Below are positions 26,526 to 36,021 of a stretch of DNA of 62,586 nucleotides, in pieces. A program made the position numbers and the translations under genes. Positions within the stretch are counted from its first letter, which is position 1. The number at the start of each line of letters is the position of its first letter. Origin of the DNA: an uncultured Aquimarina sp. (GTDB taxonomy: Bacteria > Bacteroidota > Bacteroidia > Flavobacteriales > Flavobacteriaceae). Under the pieces are notes generated by a model that did no database searches, was not told where the DNA came from, and was given only the letters and a program-made list of their open reading frames with translations. Location of the stretch: the NCBI GenBank assembly GCA_947499005.1, contig CANMML010000023.1, forward strand, positions 1 through 62,586. The letters are read 5' to 3'.

Positions 26526-28148
26526 CTAGACCCCTCTAATAAACTGCACCAAGTTATCTTCTTTAGACAAGCCAAGGCGTTTGCGCAGTCGATAGCGGGC
26601 TGTATTTGCGCTTTCGGGAGAGATTCCCATAACTTTTGCCATTTCCTTACCACTAAACCCTAGTTTTACTAAAGCAGAAACTTTAAGGTCATATGGGCTT
26701 AATTCTGGAAAGCGTTCTTTCATTCGCTCATAAAATCCATCATTAACCATTGTGAAACGACTTTCGAATTCAGTCCAATTCTCTTTAGAATTGATGTTAA
26801 TCTGTTTAATTAATTTCTTAATACTATTTGAAGTCGGTTTCGAGCTAATGGTATTTAAAGCAGATTTGATGTCATTTAATAATTCATCTTTTGCTATTAG
26901 GCGTAATGTAGACTCCGTCAATTCTTTATTCTTAATTTCTAGAATAGCAGTAGATTGCTGGTTTTCCATTTTCTTTTTTTGAAGTAGTAACTTCTTTTCA
27001 TTTCTGTGTTTTGAAGAAAGATACCTGTAGATCCAAATACCAAGGCCAATTAAAAATAAAGTACTTATCGATATGATAGTGTAACGTAGCTTCCATAAAG
27101 ATTCTTGGTGCGCCAGTTGTTCTAACTTTTGTGCCGCAGCCAGTTTATGCAAACGCTCTTTTTCTTGCATAAATTGATCTTTTATTTCAAGTAAATACTG
27201 GTTGTTAGGACTTCTACTACTATACAAATACTGGTTGATTTCGTGTGCTACTACTTGGTTTCTTAAGGCTTCAGACTCTTGATTTAAAGCATGGTGCACT
27301 TCGGAAAGTTTTTCAAACGTATCTGGAATAAAATTAAGGTGAGTTTTATATTCATACCCTTTTTTATTGGAGCGTTTGTAGTAATCAATTGCTTTTGTAA
27401 ACTGTTGCTTGCCTCTATAGACATCACCCAACATGGCATAAAATACCACTAAATGACCAGGGTTGTTTTCTTTAAAGTATTCTTCGATAGGCAGTAGTTG
27501 TTTTTCTGCTTTATCATATTCTTTAGTCAGTAAATAGGTGTAGCCACGCTGCGCTTTTACGTAATTTATTTCAGGATGCTTTATAGGGATTATTTGCTCG
27601 CAACTATCAACATACTTTTCAGATACTGTAGGATTTTCATCATAGAAATAATGAGTGGCAAGAGGAAGGTAATTTTTTACTAAAGCGGTAGCTTCAAGCT
27701 CCTTTTTTTGAACAAGCGATTTGTTTATGGCAAGTGCTTTTAGGTAGTAGTCCAAAGCATCAGAGCGACGTTCGTAAAGGCTGTAGAGAATTGCTAGTCC
27801 ATTATAACTCTTCGCTTTTTGTATGTTATTATGTTTCTTTTCTGCTAAAAGCAAAGCTTTCCAATAACTGTTGTAGGAATCTTCGTAATTAATGCGATTG
27901 CAATATAGAAGCCCAAGTTTATTTAGTAATTGAATTTGGGCTAGAGTGTCTTTTTTTTTGATAGAGGCTTCATAAGATTCCTTTAGGGAATCTATGATAG
28001 TATCATTGCTATTTAAGGTTTCAAATAATTTTAGAGTAGGACTGTCTTCTGAAAATTCAAAGACTTTTTTTTGACCAGTACAGATACTTGTACTAGAAAA
28101 AAATAATAGAATTAGGAAATGAATAAATATTCGACTTTTAGAAGCCAT
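26526..28148 (-). CDS. Membrane TPR protein with C-terminal LuxR-type HTH
   Basis: A 540-residue regulator. A signal peptide (residues 1-25) is followed by about six TPR-like helical repeats outside the cytoplasm (KAKSYNGLAILYSLYERRSD, EYDKAEKQLLPIEEYFKENN). One transmembrane helix (YTIISISTLFLIGLGIWIY, about 357-375) and a coiled coil come next, then a LuxR/GerE HTH (LSPYDLKVSALVKLGFSGKE and MGISPESANTARYRLRKRLG). It resembles Bacteroidota one-component regulators that span the membrane. It is divergent from the PSCyt/PSD1 operon, and a cluster of TCTATA/TATAGA palindromes lies between them, so it is the prime candidate regulator of that operon. Confidence 0.88.
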   Translation of the reverse strand: MASKSRIFIHFLILLFFSSTSICTGQKKVFEFSEDSPTLKLFETLNSNDTIIDSLKESYEASIKKKDTLAQIQLLNKLGLLYCNRINYEDSYNSYWKALLLAEKKHNNIQKAKSYNGLAILYSLYERRSDALDYYLKALAINKSLVQKKELEATALVKNYLPLATHYFYDENPTVSEKYVDSCEQIIPIKHPEINYVKAQRGYTYLLTKEYDKAEKQLLPIEEYFKENNPGHLVVFYAMLGDVYRGKQQFTKAIDYYKRSNKKGYEYKTHLNFIPDTFEKLSEVHHALNQESEALRNQVVAHEINQYLYSSRSPNNQYLLEIKDQFMQEKERLHKLAAAQKLEQLAHQESLWKLRYTIISISTLFLIGLGIWIYRYLSSKHRNEKKLLLQKKKMENQQSTAILEIKNKELTESTLRLIAKDELLNDIKSALNTISSKPTSNSIKKLIKQININSKENWTEFESRFTMVNDGFYERMKERFPELSPYDLKVSALVKLGFSGKEMAKVMGISPESANTARYRLRKRLGLSKEDNLVQFIRGV

Positions 28149-28227
28149 AATCGATAAGTTGTTTTATGTAAATCTAATAAATACGGCACTTCTAAGCTAT
28201 TTTTTGCAATAAAATCCATAGAGAATG

Positions 28228-28257
28228 TATAGATAGTCTATAGTGAGTCTATATAGA
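28228..28257. promoter_or_regulatory. Clustered TATAGA/TCTATA palindromes, likely operator
   Basis: TATAGA-TAG-TCTATA (28228-28242) and the perfect palindrome TCTATATAGA (28248-28257) lie between the divergent regulator and PSD1 genes. The two TCTATA half-sites start 11 bases apart, one helical turn. Binding by the TPR-LuxR protein is inferred. Confidence 0.5.
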
Positions 28258-28337
28258 TTTATGCTAAGTAAAGGTTGTGATTGTGTAATTTTACGAAAAC
28301 GATTAAGTAAAAGTATTGTTTTAAGATATCATAGTTT

Positions 28338-31300
28338 ATGAGCAACATAAAAATACAGCTGAATTTTAAAATTTATATTGGTCTCTTACTGTTAGTAGGA
28401 TTGGTTTCTTGTGGGCCAGATCTTCCAAATGGGATAGCTGAGCAATATGAGGCTTTGCCAAAAAAGTTAGATTTTAATATACATGTAAAACCAATTTTGT
28501 CTGATAAGTGTTATGCTTGTCATGGGCCAGATAAGGCAAAACAAAGAGCAGGATTGCGTTTAGATGACCCCGATACGGCCTATAATGAATTACCCGAAAC
28601 ACCAGGTAAATTTGCAATCGTGCCAGGGGATCTAAAAAATTCGGATGCCATAAGACGTATCTTATCAGAAGACCCTTCAATGGTGATGCCTACCCCCGAA
28701 TTTAAAGTGACGCTGTCAGATTATGAAAAAGCTGTTTTAGTAAAATGGGTAGAAGATGGTGCAAAATACAAACCGCATTGGGCTTTCAGTAAGCCAGAAA
28801 TGCCAGAGATTCCTAAAGTAAAAAAGGGCAATAGAGATTTTGTTAAGAACCCTATAGACAATTTCATTGCAGAGAAATTAGAGAACAAGAAATTAAATCC
28901 CTCGAGTGAAGCTTCTAAAGAGTTATTGTTACGACGTGTCTTTCTAGATCTAACAGGATTTCCTCCAACTGTTGAAGATATAGAAGCTTATTTAAGAGAT
29001 ACTTCTGAAAATGCCTATGAAAAAGTAGTTGACAAATTGTTGGCTTCACCACACTATGGAGAAAAAATAGCTACAGATTGGATGGATTTATCTCGATATG
29101 CAGATACTTATGGATATCAAGTAGATCGTTATCGTGACATGAGCCCTTGGAGGGATTGGGTTATCAAATCTTTTAATGAGAATATGCCTTATGATGAATT
29201 TATCAAATGGCAATTAGCGGGAGATTTACTGCCAGATCCAACGAAAGAGCAAATGTTAGCAACTGGATTTAATCGTTTGCATCCTCAGAATGCAGAAGGA
29301 GGAATTGTAGATGAAGAGTTTCGTTCGGAATATGTAGCAGATCGTGCTTCATTAGTAGGAGAAGCTTTTATGGGGTTAACGGTGGCCTGTGCCAAATGTC
29401 ATGACCATAAATATGACCCTATCTCGCAAAAGAACTTTTTCGAATTGTATAGCTTCTTTAATAATGTAAATGAAACAGGTCAAATTCCATGGGATGTAGA
29501 AACGATGCCAGTGCCTACGATGTTGTTGCCAACGGAAAAGCAAGAGGCTTTTATGAAGACTGCAGAAGCAAATATTTCTAAACAAGAGGCATCATTGGCA
29601 GATGTTATTAATAGTGAATCACAAAGTTTTCAAAATTGGTTAGAAACAAAATCCTATAAGTCTTTAATCAAAAAGATGCCTTCAAAAGATAAGGTGGCAC
29701 TTTACAAACTTGAAGGGAAGCCTATTAAAAACAGCTTGAACACATCGTTGAAAGTAGATTATCGTCAGGAGTTTTCTGCAAAAGAACCACCAAAATTTGT
29801 GAAAGCTAAGTTTGGACGAGGAATGAAAATGAATGGAGATGAATGGTTAGACCTTAAAGGAGTAGGGGTTTTTAAAAGGGACGATCAATTTAGTATAGGG
29901 ATATGGATAAATGTGCCTAAAGACTTGAAAGAAGGAGTGATCTTCCATAAAAATAAAGCAGCTAGATTACATAGTTATAAAGGATATCATTTATACATCG
30001 ATAAAGAAGGGAAATTAGAATGGTTGTTAGCTCATGTTTGGCCAGATAATGCCATAATAGAAAGAACTAAAGTAGAGATTCCTAGAGATCAGTGGGTGCA
30101 TTTAATGGTTACTTATGATGGGTCGAGTTCTGCTGATGGTGGTAAGATTTACATGAATGGTACAGAGTTAGAGACCGAAGTAGAAGAAGACAATTTATAT
30201 AAGGATATTGTTTTCAATAATCTTAAAGATATTATTTACAAAGGGCCAATAGAGCCTAATTTACAAATCGGAGCAAGATGGAGAGGTGTCGGAATAAAAG
30301 ATGCTTTAATTGATAACATAGAAGTTTTTGAACGTACGCTTTCGGCTTTAGAAGTAAAGCGTATCGCAAATTCCGAAGAAATAAATGCCATAGCGAAAAC
30401 GAATCCACAGGATTTAAGTAATGAGCAAAAAGCATGGTTAAAGGAGTACTATTTGACTCAAGTATCACAACCATTTAAGCAGGCATTTAATCAATTAGCG
30501 GAAGCTAGAACTATTTTTGTAGATTCTGTAGAGCCAGTACAAGAAGTAATGGTCATTAGAGAAATGGATGAACCTCGAGATACTTTTGTGTTGAATAGGG
30601 GAGTATATGATGACTATGGTGAACAAGTCTTTCCAAACACTCCAGAAAGTGTGTTGGATTTCCCTGAAGATTTACCAAAAAACCGTTTAGGTTTAGCAGA
30701 ATGGTTGGCATTGCCAGAACATCCATTAACGGCTCGTGTTGCCGTAAATCGTTATTGGCAAAGTTACTTCGGAAGAGGTATTGTTAAAACTACTGAAGAT
30801 TTTGGGAACCAAGGAGAGTTACCTACTCATCCAGAATTGTTAGACTGGTTAGCGATTACATTTCGAGACTCTGGATGGGATGTAAAGGCACTTCAGAAAT
30901 TGATTGTAATGTCAGGAGCATATAGACAAGATTCTAAAGCTTCTCCAGAATTATTAGAAATAGATAAAGAGAATGTATGGTTAGCAAGAGGTCCACAGAC
31001 AAGATTGACTAGTGAGATGATGCGTGATAATGCACTTTTAGCTAGTGGGTTGATCAATAAAAAGATTGGTGGAGAAAGTGTTTATCCATATCAGCCAAAA
31101 GGATTGTGGAGAATGAATGCTAATACGTATGAGGAAAGCGAAGGAGAAGACCTCTATCGTCGTAGTTTTTATACCATATGGAAACGTACGGTTCCTCATC
31201 CAACTTTAGCGACTTTCGATCAGCCAGAGCGAAGTGTATGTACGGTAAGACGTCAGAAAACGAATACGCCATTACAAGCATTGGTGTTAATGAATGACCC

Positions 31301-31607
31301 TACCTATTTAGAGGCGGCAAAAGTAATGGGAGAACGAATGACCAAAACAGCCGATTCAATCGAAGGGATCAAGTTGGCTTTCCAAAGTTTTACAGGGAAA
31401 AAGCCAAATAAGCAAGAACTTGAAATACTTGCCGAATTGCAAGCTAAAGAATATGAGAAATTTAAAGCAGATCCATCTAAGGCAAAAGGTTGGTTAGAAG
31501 CAGGAGCTTATGAAGTCGATGACAGTTTAGATGTCAACTTAATTGCTTCTAATGCTATTGTTGCTAGTGTAATTTTAAATGGAGATGTTACAATAACTAA
31601 AAGATAA
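28338..31607 (+). CDS. PSCyt1-DUF1549-LamG-DUF1553 cytochrome-type lipoprotein
   Basis: A 1089-residue lipoprotein (signal ending GLVSC, residue 25). Domains in order: a planctomycete-type cytochrome C domain with C58-Y-A-C61-H62 (CYACHGPDKAKQRAG); DUF1549 (about 155-380) with a second haem-like motif C351-A-K-C354-H355 (ACAKCHDHKYDP); a LamG/concanavalin-like domain (about 452-681; WIDVP-like strands such as FSIGIWINVPKDL and NLQIGARWRG); DUF1553 (about 775-1060; LTARVAVNRYWQSYFGRGIV, NTPLQALVLMNDP). This set is typical of Planctomycetes and some marine Bacteroidota; the reaction is unknown. The DUF1501 gene starts 5 bases after the stop, the usual partner arrangement. Probably periplasmic. 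Confidence 0.92.
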   Translation: MSNIKIQLNFKIYIGLLLLVGLVSCGPDLPNGIAEQYEALPKKLDFNIHVKPILSDKCYACHGPDKAKQRAGLRLDDPDTAYNELPETPGKFAIVPGDLKNSDAIRRILSEDPSMVMPTPEFKVTLSDYEKAVLVKWVEDGAKYKPHWAFSKPEMPEIPKVKKGNRDFVKNPIDNFIAEKLENKKLNPSSEASKELLLRRVFLDLTGFPPTVEDIEAYLRDTSENAYEKVVDKLLASPHYGEKIATDWMDLSRYADTYGYQVDRYRDMSPWRDWVIKSFNENMPYDEFIKWQLAGDLLPDPTKEQMLATGFNRLHPQNAEGGIVDEEFRSEYVADRASLVGEAFMGLTVACAKCHDHKYDPISQKNFFELYSFFNNVNETGQIPWDVETMPVPTMLLPTEKQEAFMKTAEANISKQEASLADVINSESQSFQNWLETKSYKSLIKKMPSKDKVALYKLEGKPIKNSLNTSLKVDYRQEFSAKEPPKFVKAKFGRGMKMNGDEWLDLKGVGVFKRDDQFSIGIWINVPKDLKEGVIFHKNKAARLHSYKGYHLYIDKEGKLEWLLAHVWPDNAIIERTKVEIPRDQWVHLMVTYDGSSSADGGKIYMNGTELETEVEEDNLYKDIVFNNLKDIIYKGPIEPNLQIGARWRGVGIKDALIDNIEVFERTLSALEVKRIANSEEINAIAKTNPQDLSNEQKAWLKEYYLTQVSQPFKQAFNQLAEARTIFVDSVEPVQEVMVIREMDEPRDTFVLNRGVYDDYGEQVFPNTPESVLDFPEDLPKNRLGLAEWLALPEHPLTARVAVNRYWQSYFGRGIVKTTEDFGNQGELPTHPELLDWLAITFRDSGWDVKALQKLIVMSGAYRQDSKASPELLEIDKENVWLARGPQTRLTSEMMRDNALLASGLINKKIGGESVYPYQPKGLWRMNANTYEESEGEDLYRRSFYTIWKRTVPHPTLATFDQPERSVCTVRRQKTNTPLQALVLMNDPTYLEAAKVMGERMTKTADSIEGIKLAFQSFTGKKPNKQELEILAELQAKEYEKFKADPSKAKGWLEAGAYEVDDSLDVNLIASNAIVASVILNGDVTITKR

Positions 31608-31612
31608 GAACT

Positions 31613-33133
31613 ATGTGCGATCACCATCACGATATATTGAGATCTAATGTTCATGACTTTAAAAAAGTTGAACAAAACATAGATCGTCGTCAATTTTTGA
31701 CAAAGACTTCATTAGGATTAGGTGCTTTGGCTCTTGGTTCTTTAATGGGAACAGACAAATTATTAGCGAACACCCCACCAGGTTCAAAACCTACAGGGCC
31801 TATTAATCCAATTTCTGGCCCACAAGGGATTCCAGGATTGCCTCACTTTTTGCCAAAAGCGAAAAGGGTTATTTACTTATTTCAAAGTGGAGGGCCTTCA
31901 CAGTTCGAGACGTATGACTATAAGCCAAAGTTAACAGATATGTTTGGTAAAGAATTACCGCCGTCTGTTAGGGGAAATCAACGTTTGACTGCGATGAGTG
32001 CTTCTCAGTCAACATTGCCAATTGCGCCTTCAGCTTATAAGTTTAAGCAATATGGGGAAAGTAGAGCTTGGGTAAGTGAATTGATGCCACATACAGCAGA
32101 GATGGTAGATGATATCTGTTTCATTAAGTCGATGTATACAGAGCAAATTAATCATGACCCAGCAATTACCTTTTTTCAAACAGGTCATCAATTACCAGGG
32201 AGGCCTTCTATTGGTTCGTGGATGAGTTACGGTTTGGGTTCTGATAATCAAAATTTACCCACATTTATTACTCTAGTATCTAAAAATGGAGGAGGACAAC
32301 CATTATATTCAAGATTATGGGGTAATGGATTCTTGCCAACAGAGCATCAAGGAGTACAATTTAGAAGTGGAAAAGACCCAGTATTGTATTTGAATAATCC
32401 AGAAAACTACGATGGTCACGATCGCGGTCAAATGTTAGATTATTTAAAACAATTGAATAATATACAGCATGATGCTTACGGTGATCCAGAGATTACAGCA
32501 CGTATTGCCCAGTATGAAATGGCATATCGTATGCAAACTTCGGTTCCAGAGGTAACGGATATGTCCGATGAGCCAGAACATATTTTTGATATGTATGGAA
32601 AGGAAAGTAGAGACCCAGGTACATATGCAGCCAATTGTTTAATGGCACGACGCTTATTAGAAAAAGGAGTTAAGTTCGTGCAGTTATATCAAAGAGGCTG
32701 GGATCAGCATATTAGTTTGCCTGGAGGAGTTAAGAATCAATGTAAAATGACCGATCAGCCTACCGCTGCATTATTGAAAGACCTTAAACAACGAGGTATG
32801 CTCGAAGATACTTTAGTAATTTGGGGGGGAGAATTTGGTCGTACAGTATATTCTCAAGGGAAATTAACGCCAGATAATTATGGTAGAGATCATCATCCGC
32901 GTTGTTTTACAATGTGGATGGCAGGAGCAGGAGTAAAACCTGGATTTACCTATGGAGAAACGGATGACTTTAGTTATAACATTACCAAAGATCCAGTACA
33001 TGTGCATGATTTTCATGCAACTCTAATGCACCTTATGGGGATAGATCATGAGCGTTTGACTTACAAGCATCAAGGACGACGTTTCCGACTCACAGATGTC
33101 CATGGACATGTAGTTAAAGACATTCTATCGTAA
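31613..33133 (+). CDS. Tat-exported DUF1501 protein
   Basis: A 506-residue DUF1501 protein of the alkaline phosphatase/sulfatase superfamily. A histidine-rich start (CDHHHDIL) precedes a twin-arginine signal (DRRQFLTKTSLGLGALALG, about residues 24-42). Conserved family parts are YLFQSGGPSQFETYDYKP, SMYTEQINHDPAITFFQTGH, WGGEFGRTVYSQG and YGRDHHPRCFTMWMAGAGVK. Several Asp and His positions are compatible with metal binding as in the superfamily. It follows PSD1 by 5 bases and is likely made with it. Substrate unknown; a hydrolase acting on a phosphate or sulfate ester is an inference from fold only. Confidence 0.9.
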   Translation: MCDHHHDILRSNVHDFKKVEQNIDRRQFLTKTSLGLGALALGSLMGTDKLLANTPPGSKPTGPINPISGPQGIPGLPHFLPKAKRVIYLFQSGGPSQFETYDYKPKLTDMFGKELPPSVRGNQRLTAMSASQSTLPIAPSAYKFKQYGESRAWVSELMPHTAEMVDDICFIKSMYTEQINHDPAITFFQTGHQLPGRPSIGSWMSYGLGSDNQNLPTFITLVSKNGGGQPLYSRLWGNGFLPTEHQGVQFRSGKDPVLYLNNPENYDGHDRGQMLDYLKQLNNIQHDAYGDPEITARIAQYEMAYRMQTSVPEVTDMSDEPEHIFDMYGKESRDPGTYAANCLMARRLLEKGVKFVQLYQRGWDQHISLPGGVKNQCKMTDQPTAALLKDLKQRGMLEDTLVIWGGEFGRTVYSQGKLTPDNYGRDHHPRCFTMWMAGAGVKPGFTYGETDDFSYNITKDPVHVHDFHATLMHLMGIDHERLTYKHQGRRFRLTDVHGHVVKDILS

Positions 33134-33141
33134 ATGTAGAT

Positions 33142-33239
33142 TTGAGAAGTGAGATATTAGTATTGAGATATGTTTCACTTTTCATTTCGAATAGATTGAT
33201 GAATAAAAAATTATAAGAATCTAATATCTCACTTCTCAA
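33142..33239. repeat. 19-bp perfect inverted repeat in an operon gap
   Basis: TTGAGAAGTGAGATATTAG (33142-33160) and its exact complement (33221-33239) lie 60 bases apart. The unit TATTGAGA is also repeated directly. The element fills the gap between the DUF1501 and NHL genes and could form a long hairpin in the transcript. Confidence 0.65.
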
Positions 33240-33255
33240 TACTAACATCTAAATA

Positions 33256-34383
33256 ATGAAATCAAGAAGAGAATTTCTAAAAACAGCTGCAACAGCAACA
33301 GTGGCTACAGCGGTAGTGCCAGCTTTTGGGGCTACGATTATTCCAAGTAAGAAAAAGAGTGAAGGCTGGGTGAAAGATGAAGAAATTATTCTTGGGCATG
33401 GAGATTATAAATATAAATTAGATAAAGGCTGGGCGAAATTAAGTTCAGTGCAAACTCCTTTATTAAACTGTCATGAAATGGTCATGGATAGTAAAGGGCG
33501 TTTGATTATGATAGGGGATCACCCTCAAAATAATATCTTGATTTTTGATAAATCGGGTAAACTATTAGACTCATGGGGAACGGCTTATCCTGGAGGTCAC
33601 GGGTTAACACTATCAAAAGAAGGGGGAGAAGATTTCTTGTTCCTATCAGATTCTGGATGGTATTTGGGGCCTAATGGGAAATGGGTGCGTCATAATGGTC
33701 GTGTTACTAAAACAACTACCGATGGTAGAGTTATTTTTGATATAGGACATCCTGTGACTATTGGAGTTTACCAACCTGGAGATCATTTTTGTCCAACGGA
33801 AATTGCTGTGGGGCCTAATGGAGATATTTACATTGCTGATGGTTATGGTAAAGACTATATTCTTCAGTACGATGCTAATGGAAAATATATTCGCCATTGG
33901 GGAGGTCATGACAATGCAGATAAAAACTATAATTTAAATAATGCTCACGGAGTTGCTATTGATTATAGAGAGCCAGGGAATCCTATGCTAGTGTGTACTT
34001 CTCGTTCAGATAATGCTTTTAAATATTTTACACTAGATGGTAAGTATGTAAAAACAGTTCATTTGCCTAATATGTATGTGTGTAGAGCCGTTTTTGATGA
34101 CGATAACCTATATGCAGGAGTGTGTTGGTCTGCGTCTAAAGACGGGAAATTTCATTGGTTAGACCATACTGGTTTTGTAACCATTATGGAAGGTGATAAA
34201 GTGGTTTCTAACCCAGGAGGTTCTGCTCCAGAATATAAAAATGGAGAGCTGCAAAAGTCTTATCAGCTAGAGAGTAGACCTATTTATCATGGTCATGATG
34301 TATGTGTAGATGAAGATAAGAATTTGTATGTGTGTCAATGGAATGCAAACCATGCAGCGCCTTATAAATTAGAACGTATTTAA
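33256..34383 (+). CDS. Tat-exported NHL/six-bladed beta-propeller protein
   Basis: A 375-residue protein with a twin-arginine signal (KSRREFLKTAATATVATAVV). The mature part is a beta-propeller of NHL-type repeats: GDHPQNNILIFDKSGKLLDS, EIAVGPNGDIYIADGYGKDY, ILQYDANGKYIRHWGG, and DVCVDEDKNLYVCQWN. Similar propellers occur in peptidyl-amidoglycolate lyases and other exported enzymes, and histidines such as those in GGHGLTLS, NNAHGVAI and YHGHDVCV could bind metal. It lies in the DUF1501 operon behind a 19-bp inverted repeat. Catalytic or binding role unknown. Confidence 0.85.
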   Translation: MKSRREFLKTAATATVATAVVPAFGATIIPSKKKSEGWVKDEEIILGHGDYKYKLDKGWAKLSSVQTPLLNCHEMVMDSKGRLIMIGDHPQNNILIFDKSGKLLDSWGTAYPGGHGLTLSKEGGEDFLFLSDSGWYLGPNGKWVRHNGRVTKTTTDGRVIFDIGHPVTIGVYQPGDHFCPTEIAVGPNGDIYIADGYGKDYILQYDANGKYIRHWGGHDNADKNYNLNNAHGVAIDYREPGNPMLVCTSRSDNAFKYFTLDGKYVKTVHLPNMYVCRAVFDDDNLYAGVCWSASKDGKFHWLDHTGFVTIMEGDKVVSNPGGSAPEYKNGELQKSYQLESRPIYHGHDVCVDEDKNLYVCQWNANHAAPYKLERI

Positions 34384-34431
34384 AATAAAAATTATCATTC
34401 CTGTATCAAGCAGTTCGTCTCAAAATGAAAA

Positions 34432-34573
34432 GAGGTTGTTTAAAAAGGAATTAAGGCTGTTATTCTGATCCGATGCATCGGTTTGTTTAGCATCTTATCG
34501 CATTTATTACAGGTGTTTAGAAGATATCAGCTCATATTTAGCATAATGTAGCTTCAACTTTTTAAACATCCTC
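34432..34573. mobile_element. MITE-like element with 16-bp terminal inverted repeats
   Basis: GAGGTTGTTTAAAAAG (34432-34447) and CTTTTTAAACATCCTC (34558-34573) are inverted with one mismatch, and bound a 142-base non-coding segment. Inside lies the perfect palindrome CCGATGCATCGG (34470-34481). No transposase is encoded. A clear target duplication was not seen, so mobility is inference. Confidence 0.5.
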
Positions 34574-34608
34574 TATCTTAAAAATTTAAACCTTGAATTA
34601 ATTCAAGT

Positions 34609-35982
34609 ATGGAAGAATCAAATATTATATTATTTCTAGGGCGTTTTCATCCTCTATTAGTGCATTTGCCAATAGGTTTTTTATTGTTTGCAGCGGTTAT
34701 TGAAATAACAGAGCGCTTTAAAATCACTAAAGGCTTAAAGAACGCAATACCTTTTTCTTTATTATTAGGAACATTAAGTGCCGTTGCAGCAAGTATTCTA
34801 GGGTTGATGCTAGCAACGAGTGGTGATTACAATCACGAAGCACTCGATAATCATAAATGGGCTGGAATAGCAACTACATTTATCGCTCTTTTTGCTTATT
34901 TGCTTAGTCTAGATTTATCCATTTTCAAAGCAATAAAGCAAAAACTTTATTTAGTATTAGTGACTATTATGGTTGTTGGTTTGTCGGTAACAGGTCATAT
35001 GGGGGGTAATCTTACTCATGGAGAAGATTATTTAACTCATTATATGCCTTTCAAAAAAGTAAAGGACGATCCTTTGAAAAGACCAGAGGTTACTGATATT
35101 GCTCAGGCAGAATATTTTGCAGATGTAGTACATCCGATTATTAAAGCCAAATGTTTTAGTTGTCATAATGCAAGTAAAATGAAAGGTCAACTATCATTCG
35201 AAAGCATAGAAACTTATGTAAAAGGAGGGAAACACGGCAATACGATTGTGCCAGGAGATGCAGATGCTAGTGAAATTATGGTGCGTGTTAATCTAGATGA
35301 GAGTAATAAATTATTCATGCCACCTAAAGGGAAAACGCCTTTGACGGAAGAAGAAAAGGGAATTTTACAATCATGGATTAATCAGGCTAAAGCAGATTAT
35401 GAAATAAAAGTGGTGGACACTAAGCCTGGTGATGAAACATTAGCCTTAATATCTGGGTATTTAAAATTAGATGGACATGCATCTGGTGATATGGTACACT
35501 TCGATGAAGTAAGCCAAGAGCAAATTTTAGCGATACAAAATGAAGGGTTTACTATTCGTGAGTTGGCGGCTGGTTCATATGCATATGATATAGTCTTGCC
35601 TTCAGGAAAAGGCTCTAAAGGAAATATTAAAGAGAAATTAGAAGTATTGTCCAAAATTCAAGATAATATATTGTGGCTTTCTTTGGAGAATAGTGGGATA
35701 TCAGATGAGGAATTAAAATTGATTTCTAATTTTAAGAATGTTCAATTATTGAATATTCCTAAAAATGATATTTCAGATAATGGTATAAAAGTATTGTCAA
35801 CATTAAAGGCTTTAAAAAGTGTAAACTTGTATAATACTAATGTAGATTATGAAGGGGTTTCTGCATTATTAGCGTTACCCGAATTGAAAAAAATATATGT
35901 TTGGAAAACAGGTTTAGATCAAAAAGAAATTGCATTACTAGAAGAAAAATATGCTGAGTTGAAAATTATATCAGGGATATAA
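34609..35982 (+). CDS. DUF2231 membrane protein with haem c domain and leucine-rich repeats
   Basis: A 457-residue protein. The N-terminal 140 or so residues hold four hydrophobic helices of the DUF2231 type (FHPLLVHLPIGFLLFAAVIE; AYLLSLDLSIF; LVLVTIMVVGLSVTGHMGG). Next is a planctomycete-type cytochrome C domain with C182-F-S-C185-H186 (CFSCHNASKMKGQLSFES) and FMPPKGKTPLTEEE. The C-terminal part is leucine-rich-repeat-like (NILWLSLENSGISDEELKLI, LLNIPKNDISDNGIKVLSTL, VNLYNTNVDYEGVSALLAL). It could pass electrons between the inner membrane and the PSD1/DUF1501 proteins. Same strand as that operon, 225 bases after the NHL gene, with the MITE-like element between. Confidence 0.88.
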   Translation: MEESNIILFLGRFHPLLVHLPIGFLLFAAVIEITERFKITKGLKNAIPFSLLLGTLSAVAASILGLMLATSGDYNHEALDNHKWAGIATTFIALFAYLLSLDLSIFKAIKQKLYLVLVTIMVVGLSVTGHMGGNLTHGEDYLTHYMPFKKVKDDPLKRPEVTDIAQAEYFADVVHPIIKAKCFSCHNASKMKGQLSFESIETYVKGGKHGNTIVPGDADASEIMVRVNLDESNKLFMPPKGKTPLTEEEKGILQSWINQAKADYEIKVVDTKPGDETLALISGYLKLDGHASGDMVHFDEVSQEQILAIQNEGFTIRELAAGSYAYDIVLPSGKGSKGNIKEKLEVLSKIQDNILWLSLENSGISDEELKLISNFKNVQLLNIPKNDISDNGIKVLSTLKALKSVNLYNTNVDYEGVSALLALPELKKIYVWKTGLDQKEIALLEEKYAELKIISGI

Positions 35983-36021
35983 TTTTATTGGCACCGCCAA
36001 AGGGTATAATACCCCAAGGTA

